Origin: Hymenobacter arizonensis
GTDB lineage: Bacteria; Bacteroidota; Bacteroidia; Cytophagales; Hymenobacteraceae
Length of the DNA: 64,000 nt
NCBI RefSeq assembly: GCF_900115775.1
Contig: NZ_FOXS01000001.1
Coordinates: 992,001 to 1,056,000, forward strand
Direction: 5' to 3'
Shown here one piece after another: positions 23,831 through 31,845 of the stretch; position 1 is the stretch's first letter, and each line of letters begins with the position of its first letter. The position numbers and the translations under genes are program-made. Under the pieces are notes generated by a model. That model was not told the origin of the DNA. It was given only the letters and a program-made list of their open reading frames with translations, and ran no database searches.

Positions 23831-25186
23831 TTAATACCCCGGGTTCTGCTCCAAGTCGCGGTCCGCAACCAGGTCATTAAAAGGAATGGGGAACAGCCAG
23901 CGGCGCTGGTCCGTGACACCGAGCACTTCGCCGGCGCGCCCACTGCGCACGAGGTCGAACCAGCGGTCGGATTCGAAGGCAAACTCGATTTTTCGCTCGT
24001 TCTCAATGGCCAGCAGCAGCTGGTCGGCGGTAGTAGCAGCGGTTGGGGACAGGCCGGCCCGGGCGCGCACCGCGTTCAGGTCGGCGATGGCGTCGGTCAG
24101 TTTACCCAGGCGGGCGCGGGCCTCGGCGCGGATTAGGTATTGCTCAGCTAGGCGCAGCACGTAGCTGGGGTCGTCGCGTTGGGCCGAGCGGCTGTAGAGG
24201 TTGCCGTATGTTACGTTGGCGCCGGCAATTACCGTGGAGGCCAGCAGGGCCGAGCGGGTGCCGCCCACGGCGGGGTCGTTCAGCTGCGCTATGGCCGCGG
24301 GCACGGGCTGGAAGTTGAACTGCCCGCCCAACGCGCTGGGAAACCAGTTGTTCCACATGGTGTTGGCGTCGGAGTTGCTGAAGGAGAGCTCAAACACCGA
24401 TTCCTGGCTGAGGAAGGGCGCTGTGGAGAAAGCGCGGTAGGGCGTAACCAGCCGGTAGTTGCTGCTGGCAATCACCTGCGTGGCATAGGTTTCGGCGGGG
24501 GCCCACTGCTGGCGGTAGAGGTGCAGGCGGGCACGCAGGGCGCGGGCCGTGGCTTTCACGGCGCGGTTGCGGGTGGCGCCATCGGGCAGCAAGGTTTCGG
24601 CCTGGGTGAGGTCGGCCAGCACCTGGTCATAGGTTTGGGCGAGGGTGCTGCGGCGGAGGCCCTGCCCGTTTTCCTTGGTGCGGGTGGGTGTGAGCACCAA
24701 GGGCACGCCTCCCCAGCCGCGGCCGAGGTCGAAGTAAACCAGGGCCCGCAGGAAATGGACTTCGCCCAGGAGCTGGTTTTTCTCGGCGGCGGGCAGCAGC
24801 GGGTCGCTGATACCGGGCAGGGCCGCAATCAGGTTATTGGCGCTGTTCACGGCCTGGTACATCTGCGTCCAGGCTTCGGTGATGAGCACATTGTCGGCGC
24901 TAAGCTGGTTTTGGTCAATCTGCAAAAACTGGTTCAGCGTGCCGTTGAATCGTACGTTTTCGCCGGGCAGGAAGCCGAGCACGGGCCAATTGAGGCGGTA
25001 GTAGGCCTGCACTTGGTCGTAGGCGCCAATGGCGGCGGCGCGGGCGCTGCCGGCGTCGGTTATTGCTTTATCGGCCGGGAGCTGCTGGGCGGGCGTGGGC
25101 TCCAGCAGGTTGTCGCAGGACGTGAGGCTGAGGGAAGCCGCAGCTAGGTGCGAGGCGAAAAGCAGGCGGGTGATGGTCTGTTTCAT
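23831..25186 (-). CDS. SusD/RagB-family outer-membrane lipoprotein
   Basis: A 451-residue surface lipoprotein that forms the lid of a SusC-type transporter and binds the nutrient. The signal peptide ends at the lipobox LTSC (Cys about 24), followed by DNLLEPTPAQQLPAD. SusD features: helical TPR-like segments with EVHFLRALVYFDLGRGWGGV, YDQVLADLTQAETLLP, ATARALRARLHLY, and the C-terminal LAEQYLIRAEARARLG then NERKIEFAFESDRWFDLVRSG and LFPIPFNDL. It begins 15 bases after the susC stop, so the two form one operon. Its ligand is not evident. With no glycosidase adjacent and an M14 peptidase just downstream, a peptide or amino compound is a reasonable guess. Confidence 0.96.
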   Translation of the reverse strand: MKQTITRLLFASHLAAASLSLTSCDNLLEPTPAQQLPADKAITDAGSARAAAIGAYDQVQAYYRLNWPVLGFLPGENVRFNGTLNQFLQIDQNQLSADNVLITEAWTQMYQAVNSANNLIAALPGISDPLLPAAEKNQLLGEVHFLRALVYFDLGRGWGGVPLVLTPTRTKENGQGLRRSTLAQTYDQVLADLTQAETLLPDGATRNRAVKATARALRARLHLYRQQWAPAETYATQVIASSNYRLVTPYRAFSTAPFLSQESVFELSFSNSDANTMWNNWFPSALGGQFNFQPVPAAIAQLNDPAVGGTRSALLASTVIAGANVTYGNLYSRSAQRDDPSYVLRLAEQYLIRAEARARLGKLTDAIADLNAVRARAGLSPTAATTADQLLLAIENERKIEFAFESDRWFDLVRSGRAGEVLGVTDQRRWLFPIPFNDLVADRDLEQNPGY

Positions 25187-25200
25187 CTTGATTGCTGGGA

Positions 25201-28200
25201 TTAAAGTCCGACGGTGACGCCCACCTGCACGGTGCGCGGCTGGGGCACGGTGGCCCAGTCGAAGTTTTTAGTGTTGCTCACGCCGCTTTGAGAGTTCACT
25301 TCCGGGTCGAGGCCCGAGTAGGGCGTGAAGGTGAAGAGGTTGGCGGCCTGCACGTACACGCGCAGTGAGCTTAGGTGCACGCTGGCTATGGTTTCCTTGG
25401 GCAGGCTGTAGCCGAGCGTGAGGGTGCGCACGCGCAGGAAAGAGCCATCTTCCAGGTACCGGTCGCTCAGGTTCTGCACCACGCCGCCGTAGTTATTGCT
25501 CGATGCCACCGAGGTCAGGCGCGGGATGTCGGTGACATCACCGGGCTTCTGCCAGCGCTGCAGCTGCTCGCTCAGGTAGCCAATATTGCTTTGCGTGCCG
25601 CCGTGCACCAGGAAAAAGCGGTTCATGTTCATGATTTTTGCCCCCTGCTCGAAGTTGAGCGTGAAGCCAAAATCCAGGCCTTTGTAATTAACCGAGTTGG
25701 TTACGCCCCCGAAATAGTTGGGCCAGGCATTGCCCACCAGCTTGCGGTCGGCCACGGTGATGCGGCCGTCGCCGTTCACGTCTTCGTACTGGGCGTCGCC
25801 GTTTTCGCGGCTCACGCCGGTCTGCTTATACAGCCAGAACGAGTAGAGCGGGGCGCCTTCTTCCAAGCGGAAAATATCGCGCGAACCCGTGGTGATGGGG
25901 GCCGCCAGCTTTTCAATCTTGTTCACGTTGCGGGCCACGTTGAAGCTGGTGCTCCACTGCACGGCCGTGGTTTTGGGCAGCCAGTTGGCCGTGAGCTGCA
26001 CCTCTATGCCTTTGTTACTCACGGCGCCGAAGTTTTCTACCACCGAGGAGAAGCCGGTTTTGCGCGGCACCGGCACGTTCAGCAGCAGGCCCGAGGTGTA
26101 CTTATCGTAATAATTAAGCTCTAGCACCAAGTGGTTCTGCAGCACGGCCGCGTCGAGGCCCACGTTCCACTGCTGGGTCGATTCCCAACTCAGGTTCGGG
26201 TTGGCTAGCTGCAGCGGGGCGGTGCCCGGCAGGTCGAGGTAGTTGGCCCCGCCCTGCACCAGGCCCAAGGATGCGAAGTCACTGATGCCAGCCTGATTGC
26301 CCGTGCGGCCGATACTGCCGCGCAGCTTTAGCTCCTGGAAAATATTTAAGTCCTGAACAAAGCTTTCTTCGCCGAGGCGCCAGCCCAGGCCCACGGCCGG
26401 GAAGTAGCCCCAGCGGTTATCGGCCCCAAAGCGCGACGAAGCATCGGCCCGCACGCTCACATCGGCGGTGTAGCGTTCCTTGAAGGAGTAAGTGGCTTTG
26501 CCGAAAAACGACACCAGCCCGGCCTGCGAGCGCGACGAAGAACCCGTTTGGGTAGCGGCCGACGCTATGGTGGTCAGGTCATTACCAGGAAATTGCTGGC
26601 CCGCTAGGCTGGTCCGCTGAAAGGTGTTTTGCTGCAGCGTATTTCCCACCAGGGCTTGCAGCGAGTGGTTTTCGCCGAAGTTGACGTTGTAGTTCAGCGT
26701 CTGCTCATTGAGTAGGGTAATGTCGCGCGACAGGAACGAGGAGGCCGTGCCCCGGGGCTGCCCGGCCAGTATCAGGGTGTTGTTGAAGTTGTTCTCATAC
26801 ATGTCGTTGAAGTCGATGCTCCAGCTGCTGCGCAGGGTCAGGTTTTTCAGAAGCGCATACTGCCCGTACACGTTGGAGATGACGCGCGTGCCCACGGCAT
26901 CGTTGTTTAGGTTATTAATGAGGGCCAAGTGGTTATCAAACGAACCGTATTTGGCGTAGCTGCCATCAGGGTTATAAATCGGCAGGTTGGTGCGCGGAAA
27001 CAGGGCCGAGTTAATGACGCCCACGGGGTTGTTGTCGTTGCTGCTCACATTGCGGTGGGTGCGGGCCAGCGCCGTGCTGGTGCCGATGCGCAGCTTGTCG
27101 GTCACCGAATTATCCAGGTTCACACGCAGGCTAAAGCGGTTGAAGGCACTGGGCCGGGCGATGGATTCCTGGCTGAAATACCCCGCCCCGATGTAAAACT
27201 GCGTTTTGGCCGAGCCCCCGGCCGCCGACAGCTCGTAGCTGTGCGTTTGGGCCGTGCGGAAAACGTCGCTGAGACGGTCGTAGGTCTGCTGTTCTTCCGG
27301 TAGGCCGCGGCCACCCGCGGCAGCGGACCGGAAAGGCAGCTGAGCAGGGTTGCCGCCATCGTTCAAAAACCGCTCATTTTCCAGGGCGGCCAGCTCCGGG
27401 CCGGTCACCAGGTTGTACTGCTTCGCCGCCTTCGACAGCGCGTGATAGGTATTAAAGGTGATGCTGGTTTTGTCGCCGGCTTTACCGCGCTTGGTCGTGA
27501 TGAGCACCACGCCGTTGGCGCCCCGCGAGCCATAGATGGCCGTGGCGTTGGCATCCTTCAGAATCTCAATGCTCTCAATATCCTGTGGGTTTAAGTCGGC
27601 CAGCGGGTTGGCCGATACCTGGTTGCCTAGCCCGGTGGCAATGAGGTTGGTGTTGTTGATGAACACCCCATCGACCACGTAAAGCGGATCGTTGCTGGCA
27701 TTCACGGAGTTGCTGCCCCGGATGCGGATGAAGATGCCGCCACCCGGCACGCCCGAGTTGGCCGATACCTGCACGCCGGGGGCCTTGCCCTGCAAGAGCT
27801 GGTCGGGGCTGGCGGCCGGAATGTCCTTCAGCGCGTCGCCCTTCACCGAGCTGATGGCGCTGGTGAGCGTTTTGCGGTTTTGCTCGCTGTAGCCCGTCAC
27901 CACCACTTCGGAAAGCTGCTGCAAATCGGGGGCGAGGTCGATGGCAAGCGGCGTGCTGCCGGCCTGCACTTCCTTTTTGGCGTAGCCCACGTAGCTGAAA
28001 ATGAGTGCGGAGCCCGCCGACACGGGCAGTGTGAACTGGCCGTTGGCGTCGGTAGTGGTGCCAGCGCTGCTACCCTTGGCCATCACGGTCACACCCGGCA
28101 AAGGCGTATGACTGGAGGCGTCGGTCACGGTGCCGCTCACTTGCGGTCCGCTTTCCGACTGGGCATAACTGGTGATGGTGGCCCCTCCCCACAACAGGAA

Positions 28201-28233
28201 AAGGAGCACCCGCCGAAGCGTAGTTGGTTTCAT
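25201..28233 (-). CDS. SusC/RagA-family TonB-dependent outer-membrane transporter
   Basis: A 1010-residue protein: signal peptide (MKPTTLRRVLLFLLWGGATI, ending near SYAQ), a carboxypeptidase-D-like regulatory domain (VSGTVTDASSHTPLPGVTVM to about residue 110), a TonB-box-like LSEVVVTGYSEQNRKTLTSA, the plug (LLQGKAPGVQVSANSG, IRIRGSNSVNASNDPLYVVD, IEILKDANATAIYGSRGANG) and a 22-strand barrel ending in VQVGVTVGL. It imports large nutrients together with the SusD partner encoded 15 bases downstream. No N-terminal signalling (STN) domain and no anti-sigma/ECF pair are present. The nearest upstream -7 box on the same strand is more than 600 bases away, implying either a long leader or an unseen promoter. 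Confidence 0.97.
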   Translation of the reverse strand: MKPTTLRRVLLFLLWGGATITSYAQSESGPQVSGTVTDASSHTPLPGVTVMAKGSSAGTTTDANGQFTLPVSAGSALIFSYVGYAKKEVQAGSTPLAIDLAPDLQQLSEVVVTGYSEQNRKTLTSAISSVKGDALKDIPAASPDQLLQGKAPGVQVSANSGVPGGGIFIRIRGSNSVNASNDPLYVVDGVFINNTNLIATGLGNQVSANPLADLNPQDIESIEILKDANATAIYGSRGANGVVLITTKRGKAGDKTSITFNTYHALSKAAKQYNLVTGPELAALENERFLNDGGNPAQLPFRSAAAGGRGLPEEQQTYDRLSDVFRTAQTHSYELSAAGGSAKTQFYIGAGYFSQESIARPSAFNRFSLRVNLDNSVTDKLRIGTSTALARTHRNVSSNDNNPVGVINSALFPRTNLPIYNPDGSYAKYGSFDNHLALINNLNNDAVGTRVISNVYGQYALLKNLTLRSSWSIDFNDMYENNFNNTLILAGQPRGTASSFLSRDITLLNEQTLNYNVNFGENHSLQALVGNTLQQNTFQRTSLAGQQFPGNDLTTIASAATQTGSSSRSQAGLVSFFGKATYSFKERYTADVSVRADASSRFGADNRWGYFPAVGLGWRLGEESFVQDLNIFQELKLRGSIGRTGNQAGISDFASLGLVQGGANYLDLPGTAPLQLANPNLSWESTQQWNVGLDAAVLQNHLVLELNYYDKYTSGLLLNVPVPRKTGFSSVVENFGAVSNKGIEVQLTANWLPKTTAVQWSTSFNVARNVNKIEKLAAPITTGSRDIFRLEEGAPLYSFWLYKQTGVSRENGDAQYEDVNGDGRITVADRKLVGNAWPNYFGGVTNSVNYKGLDFGFTLNFEQGAKIMNMNRFFLVHGGTQSNIGYLSEQLQRWQKPGDVTDIPRLTSVASSNNYGGVVQNLSDRYLEDGSFLRVRTLTLGYSLPKETIASVHLSSLRVYVQAANLFTFTPYSGLDPEVNSQSGVSNTKNFDWATVPQPRTVQVGVTVGL

Positions 28234-29129
28234 CAGATTTGAAAGTTGGGGGTGGCGGGCCCACGCACCCAGTCGCTCTGGTTAGCGGCGGCGCGGCGGA
28301 GCCCAGAAGAATGAGGGAGGCATGGATGGGCCGCTGGCATTCAGCCGCTTCCCCTGCACACGAGGTAGAAGGCGACCATTGCAGCAATCCGCAGCCGGGC
28401 AGGCCTGCCGTTTGTGCACAACGGCGCCCGGCCCAAGACCGCAGATTTACCCGGAAGAGAAGTATAACCAGCGTCCGCCTTTTGGCAGACACGAACACGC
28501 TGACCCACAGCCGCAAAACGACTAAGGCAAGCGTGAGCGACCCCGCTGCTACTTAGCAGCGGCAGTCACAAGGCCGGTAAGGAAAGTAAAAGCTGACCTA
28601 GCTCAACAGCCCCGACCGGCCCGCCGCATACAGGCGGGAGCGCTCGGCGCACAACAACAACCCTGGCTGGCAGTCAGTGGGGTGGTCAATGAATTTGGGA
28701 GGGGACGATAAAAGTCCATGGCTTTTGTTTTTATATGGTCAGGACTTGGCACCGTTTCGGGGCGGGTGCCCCGTTGGTTGCCGGCGTTTCGTCGAGCCTG
28801 TCTCTCCACGCCTCTGTATAAAAACAACCCTTTGGTCGGAAGGAATTGTGGGACAAATGTAAAAGCGCATTTTCGAGAAATGCTCATTACACGCCCGAAT
28901 TTTATTCAAAACCTAGAATAATCTAGTCGTTCAGCGGAAGCTGCGACAACGGCAAAAACTGGATTGATATGTCGTTTCAATCGATATTGTTCGCAGTAGT
29001 TAGAGCTTGTTTAGACTTTTTCTTAACTTGAAAAATTGCAAATTAATTTTTTATGTCCTTCTCAGGATTCTACACAATTCGCTTTCTAATTCCCCTCTTT
29101 TCCGGTCATTGGGCCTGCCGCCGGGCTGC
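28234..29129. other. Gene-free stretch upstream of susC with hairpins
   Basis: About 900 bases without a convincing gene. Short frames on both strands lack family motifs and codon bias. Visible structure: a two-part hairpin at 28395-28433 (outer GCCGGGC/GCCCGGC, inner GCCGTT/AACGGC) and an 8-bp hairpin at 28543-28562 (CCGCTGCT/AGCAGCGG). A TACATTTG box on the minus strand at 28854 could start a 600-base susC leader. I could not match it to a known riboswitch class. The part beyond 28860 is AT-rich. Confidence 0.5.
28854..28861 (-). promoter_or_regulatory. Possible distal -7 element for susC
   Basis: TACATTTG on the minus strand, a TAnnTTTG match about 620 bases above the susC ATG, with no gene between. 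Chance cannot be excluded. Confidence 0.3.
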
Positions 29130-29732
29130 TTATTTCCGTTCCTGCCCGGGGTCGTAGTAACAGTTCAGAATAGAATCCATGGGGGTCGAGCCAGCCGCTA
29201 CGGCCTGCATGCGGGCCCGGTGCGCGGGGGGCAGCAGGCAGAGCAAGGGCTGGGGCACCTTATTGAAATGCCGAAAAACCTCCTCCAGTTGCGCGTCCCA
29301 CTCGGCATGGAAATTCGGTAAATCGTCGGGCAGCACCTGAGTGCGGGCACACCCCGGCTCGAGCGCGCAGTCGAAGGGTTCGCTGGGGTTGAGGTAGCCG
29401 TAGTCATCGGTCAGCTCTTCGCCGGGCATAATGTCGCGCACGGCCAATTCGCAGTCGTAGGCAGTGCTCAGGCAGCTTGAGCGAAAGCTGTGGTTCACAA
29501 AACGGGCGTGGTCGCCACAGAGCACGTAGTCGCCGCGGTGGTCGCGGTAGCAATACTTGTTAAGAAATGCTTTTTGCAGCGGGTGCATCTTTTCCAAACT
29601 CTGCGGGGCAATAATCTGGTCCAGCGAATCGAAAACCCAGGTGATGGTGCCCTTGGGAATAAGCTTGGTGGCGACCACCCCAAAGCCGATTTCGGGGCTG
29701 ATAAAGCGCAGCTCGGTATCGGGATGAATCAT
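29130..29732 (-). CDS. SET-domain protein
   Basis: A 200-residue protein from MIHPDTELRFISPEIG. It shows the SET-domain elements: GFGVVATKLIPKGTITWVFD near the start, DHARFVNHSFRSSC (the pseudoknot NHS motif that contacts SAM and substrate) and MPGEELTDDYGYLN (the ELTxDY motif). A post-SET-like segment with cysteines follows (ALEPGCARTQ). SET proteins methylate lysines in proteins; bacterial copies are sporadic and their targets are usually unknown. The frame extends to 29783, but the ATG at 29732 fits the family start. It diverges from fumarylacetoacetase with about 120 bases between. Confidence 0.88.
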   Translation of the reverse strand: MIHPDTELRFISPEIGFGVVATKLIPKGTITWVFDSLDQIIAPQSLEKMHPLQKAFLNKYCYRDHRGDYVLCGDHARFVNHSFRSSCLSTAYDCELAVRDIMPGEELTDDYGYLNPSEPFDCALEPGCARTQVLPDDLPNFHAEWDAQLEEVFRHFNKVPQPLLCLLPPAHRARMQAVAAGSTPMDSILNCYYDPGQERK

Positions 29733-29818
29733 GCGAAATCCAGTGATAGTGGAGGCAGCAATGTTAGAAAAAACGGGCACCAAACAAAGCAGAACAGCGC
29801 ACTAGCGGCCCATTGCCC

Positions 29819-29826
29819 TACTTTTG
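29819..29826 (+). promoter_or_regulatory. -7 promoter element for fumarylacetoacetase
   Basis: TACTTTTG, a perfect TAnnTTTG, ending 25 bases before the ATG at 29852. Confidence 0.58.
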
Positions 29827-29851
29827 CCCGCACACCCCACCCCGACGCCCC

Positions 29852-31138
29852 ATGGCCACCTCCCCCAACTCGCCTTCCCTTCGCTCCTGGATTGACATTC
29901 CGCCCGGCAACGACTTCCCCATCCAAAACCTGCCCTTTGGAGTATTCGAAACCGACGAGCGCGGCCCACGCCTGGCCGTGGCCATCGGGGGCTACGTGCT
30001 CGACCTGTATGCCGCCAGCCAGTACGGCTTTTTTGAGGACTTAACCGAGTTGGGCGATGCCCAGCCCAAGGTGTTTCGCCGCCGCTCCCTCAACGCTTTT
30101 CTGCGGCTAGGCCGTCCCGCATGGCGCGCTGTGCGCCAGCGCGTGAGCGAGCTGCTGCGCCACGACGCCCCCGAGCTGCGCGACAACGAAGAAGCCGTGC
30201 GCAGCTGCCTCTTGCGCCAAACCGAAGTGCGCATGCTCCGACCCGTGAAGCCCAGCAACTACACCGATTTTTATAGCAGCATTGAGCACGCCACCAACGT
30301 GGGCACCATGTTTCGCGACCCGGCCAATGCCTTGCTGCCCAACTGGCGTCACCTGCCCATTGGCTACCACGGCCGCACCAGCAGCATTGTGGTATCGGGC
30401 ACCCCCATCAAGCGCCCCAACGGCCAGCGCAAGGCCCCCGACGAGACAGCGCCCACTTTCGGACCCAGCCGCCAACTCGATTTTGAGCTGGAAATGGCTT
30501 TTGTGGTGGGCACAGGCACCGCCCTGGGCAGTACAGTACCCATTGCCGATGCCGAAGACCACATTTTCGGCCTCTGCCTCTTCAACGACTGGAGTGCCCG
30601 CGACCTGCAAAGCTGGGAATACGTGCCCCTGGGCCCCTTCCTCGGCAAAAATTTTGGTAGCAGCATGGCCCCGTGGGTGGTCACGCTCGATGCTCTGGAG
30701 CCTTTCCGCATGGCGGGCCCCGTGCAGGAGCCCACGCCCCTGCCCTACCTGGACCACAGTGGCGAACACAACTTCAACATCAACCTGCAGGTAGCCCTTA
30801 CCCCCCTCGAGGGCAGCGAAACCACCATCAGTCGTTCCAATTTCGGGCTGATGTACTGGAGCATGGCCCAGCAGCTCACCCACCACGCTTCCAACGGCTG
30901 CAACCTCGAAGCCGGCGACCTCTACGCGTCCGGTACCATCAGCGGCACTACGCCCGACTCTTTGGGCTCGATGCTGGAACTGGCCTGGCGCGGCACCCGC
31001 CCCGTGCCCTTGGCCGATGGCTCCGAGCGTAAATTCCTGCTCGACGGCGACACGGTGACCATGCGCGGCTACGCCGAAAAAGAAGGCATCCGAATTGGCT
31101 TTGGCGAAGTGAGCGGAACGATTCTGCCTGCCGAATAG
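29852..31138 (+). CDS. fahA: Fumarylacetoacetase
   Basis: Last enzyme of tyrosine/homogentisate breakdown: it hydrolyses fumarylacetoacetate to fumarate and acetoacetate. The 428-residue protein begins MATSPNSPSLRSWIDIPPGN. The metal-binding aspartate is in NYTDFYSSIEHATNVG, the catalytic histidine in PIGYHGRTSSIV, the metal glutamates in LDFELEMAFVVG, the second aspartate in LFNDWSARD, and the substrate lysine in FLGKNFGSSMAPW. The start at 29852 is 26 bases below a -7 box; 13 upstream in-frame codons overlap the box. No other tyrosine-pathway gene (hmgA, hppD) is adjacent. A bidirectional terminator separates it from miaE. Confidence 0.97.
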   Translation: MATSPNSPSLRSWIDIPPGNDFPIQNLPFGVFETDERGPRLAVAIGGYVLDLYAASQYGFFEDLTELGDAQPKVFRRRSLNAFLRLGRPAWRAVRQRVSELLRHDAPELRDNEEAVRSCLLRQTEVRMLRPVKPSNYTDFYSSIEHATNVGTMFRDPANALLPNWRHLPIGYHGRTSSIVVSGTPIKRPNGQRKAPDETAPTFGPSRQLDFELEMAFVVGTGTALGSTVPIADAEDHIFGLCLFNDWSARDLQSWEYVPLGPFLGKNFGSSMAPWVVTLDALEPFRMAGPVQEPTPLPYLDHSGEHNFNINLQVALTPLEGSETTISRSNFGLMYWSMAQQLTHHASNGCNLEAGDLYASGTISGTTPDSLGSMLELAWRGTRPVPLADGSERKFLLDGDTVTMRGYAEKEGIRIGFGEVSGTILPAE

Positions 31139-31167
31139 CGCGCAAAGTGCCGCTAAGTTTAAAAAGG

Positions 31168-31215
31168 AAGTCTCGCTAAGTCAATTATGAATCGGACTTA
31201 GCGAGACTTGTTTTT
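31168..31215. terminator. Bidirectional terminator between fahA and miaE
   Basis: A perfect 15-bp stem (31168-31182 and 31195-31209) with a 12-base loop. Five T follow at 31211-31215 and five A precede the stem, serving the minus strand. Confidence 0.85.
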
Positions 31216-31238
31216 ATTAACTTAGCGACCCTTTGCGC

Positions 31239-31835
31239 TCAATGGATTCGGTCGTCCCGAACTGGCAAATTAATTATTATTTCGCCCTCGATTTTCAACA
31301 ACTCCTGCAGCCGCTCATCTACTAATTTGGGGTCGCAATATTCTTTCGCTAAATCAACATAGCTCACAAAATGCGCGGCTTCCGAAACCATTAATTCATA
31401 GTAGAATTTACTCAACTCCTGGTCGGCAATATTCTGCCAGAGCAATTTAAAACGCTCGCAGCTGCGGGCCTCAATTAAGGCGGAAACTAGTAGCTGGTCC
31501 ATGAGCTGGCGCTCGCGGGCACCGCCTTTGCGCACGTGAGCCAGCAGCTGCACCACGTACTCATCTTTACGGGGCCGCCCCAGCTCAAAACCGCGTTTTC
31601 GCAGCTCTAGCAGCACTCTTTCGAAGTGGCTCCACTCCTCGGCCACCAAGTCGGTGAGCTCATCAACGAGACGGGTTTTCTCCGGATAATGAATAATCAT
31701 GCTGATGCCGGTGCTTGCTGCTTTCTGCTCACACCAGGCGTGGTCAACTAAAATATCTTCGATATTTTTCCCTGCAATATCTACCCAGCGCGGGTCGGTA
31801 TTCAGCTTTAATTTTAGGATGGTTTTCTCTTTCAT
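31239..31835 (-). CDS. miaE: tRNA-(ms2io6A)-hydroxylase-like diiron protein
   Basis: MiaE hydroxylates the isopentenyl side chain of the modified base at tRNA position 37. The 198-residue protein has the four-helix diiron pattern: DHAWCEQKAAS, EEWSHFERVL, SALIEARSCERF and SEAAHFVSY, supplying the Glu and His ligands. It works downstream of MiaB, encoded in this window at 43460. It begins 10 bases after the stop of the porin gene, so it is probably the second gene of a two-gene operon. Its base composition is lower in GC than most neighbours, which may hint at a different history. Confidence 0.93.
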   Translation of the reverse strand: MKEKTILKLKLNTDPRWVDIAGKNIEDILVDHAWCEQKAASTGISMIIHYPEKTRLVDELTDLVAEEWSHFERVLLELRKRGFELGRPRKDEYVVQLLAHVRKGGARERQLMDQLLVSALIEARSCERFKLLWQNIADQELSKFYYELMVSEAAHFVSYVDLAKEYCDPKLVDERLQELLKIEGEIIINLPVRDDRIH

Positions 31836-31845
31836 CTATTATTTT

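Noticed and set aside
24179..25147. Open frame antisense to susD
   Set aside because: Gly/Ala/Val-rich shadow translation.
28234..28600. Possible TPP or cobalamin riboswitch before susC
   Set aside because: The minus strand has AATGCCAGCGG, similar to a TPP-riboswitch end, but the CTGAGA box is absent, and no B12 box GCCACTG is present.
28603..28921. Two short frames upstream of susC, one on each strand
   Set aside because: Neither has family motifs, codon bias or a start context; treated as non-coding.
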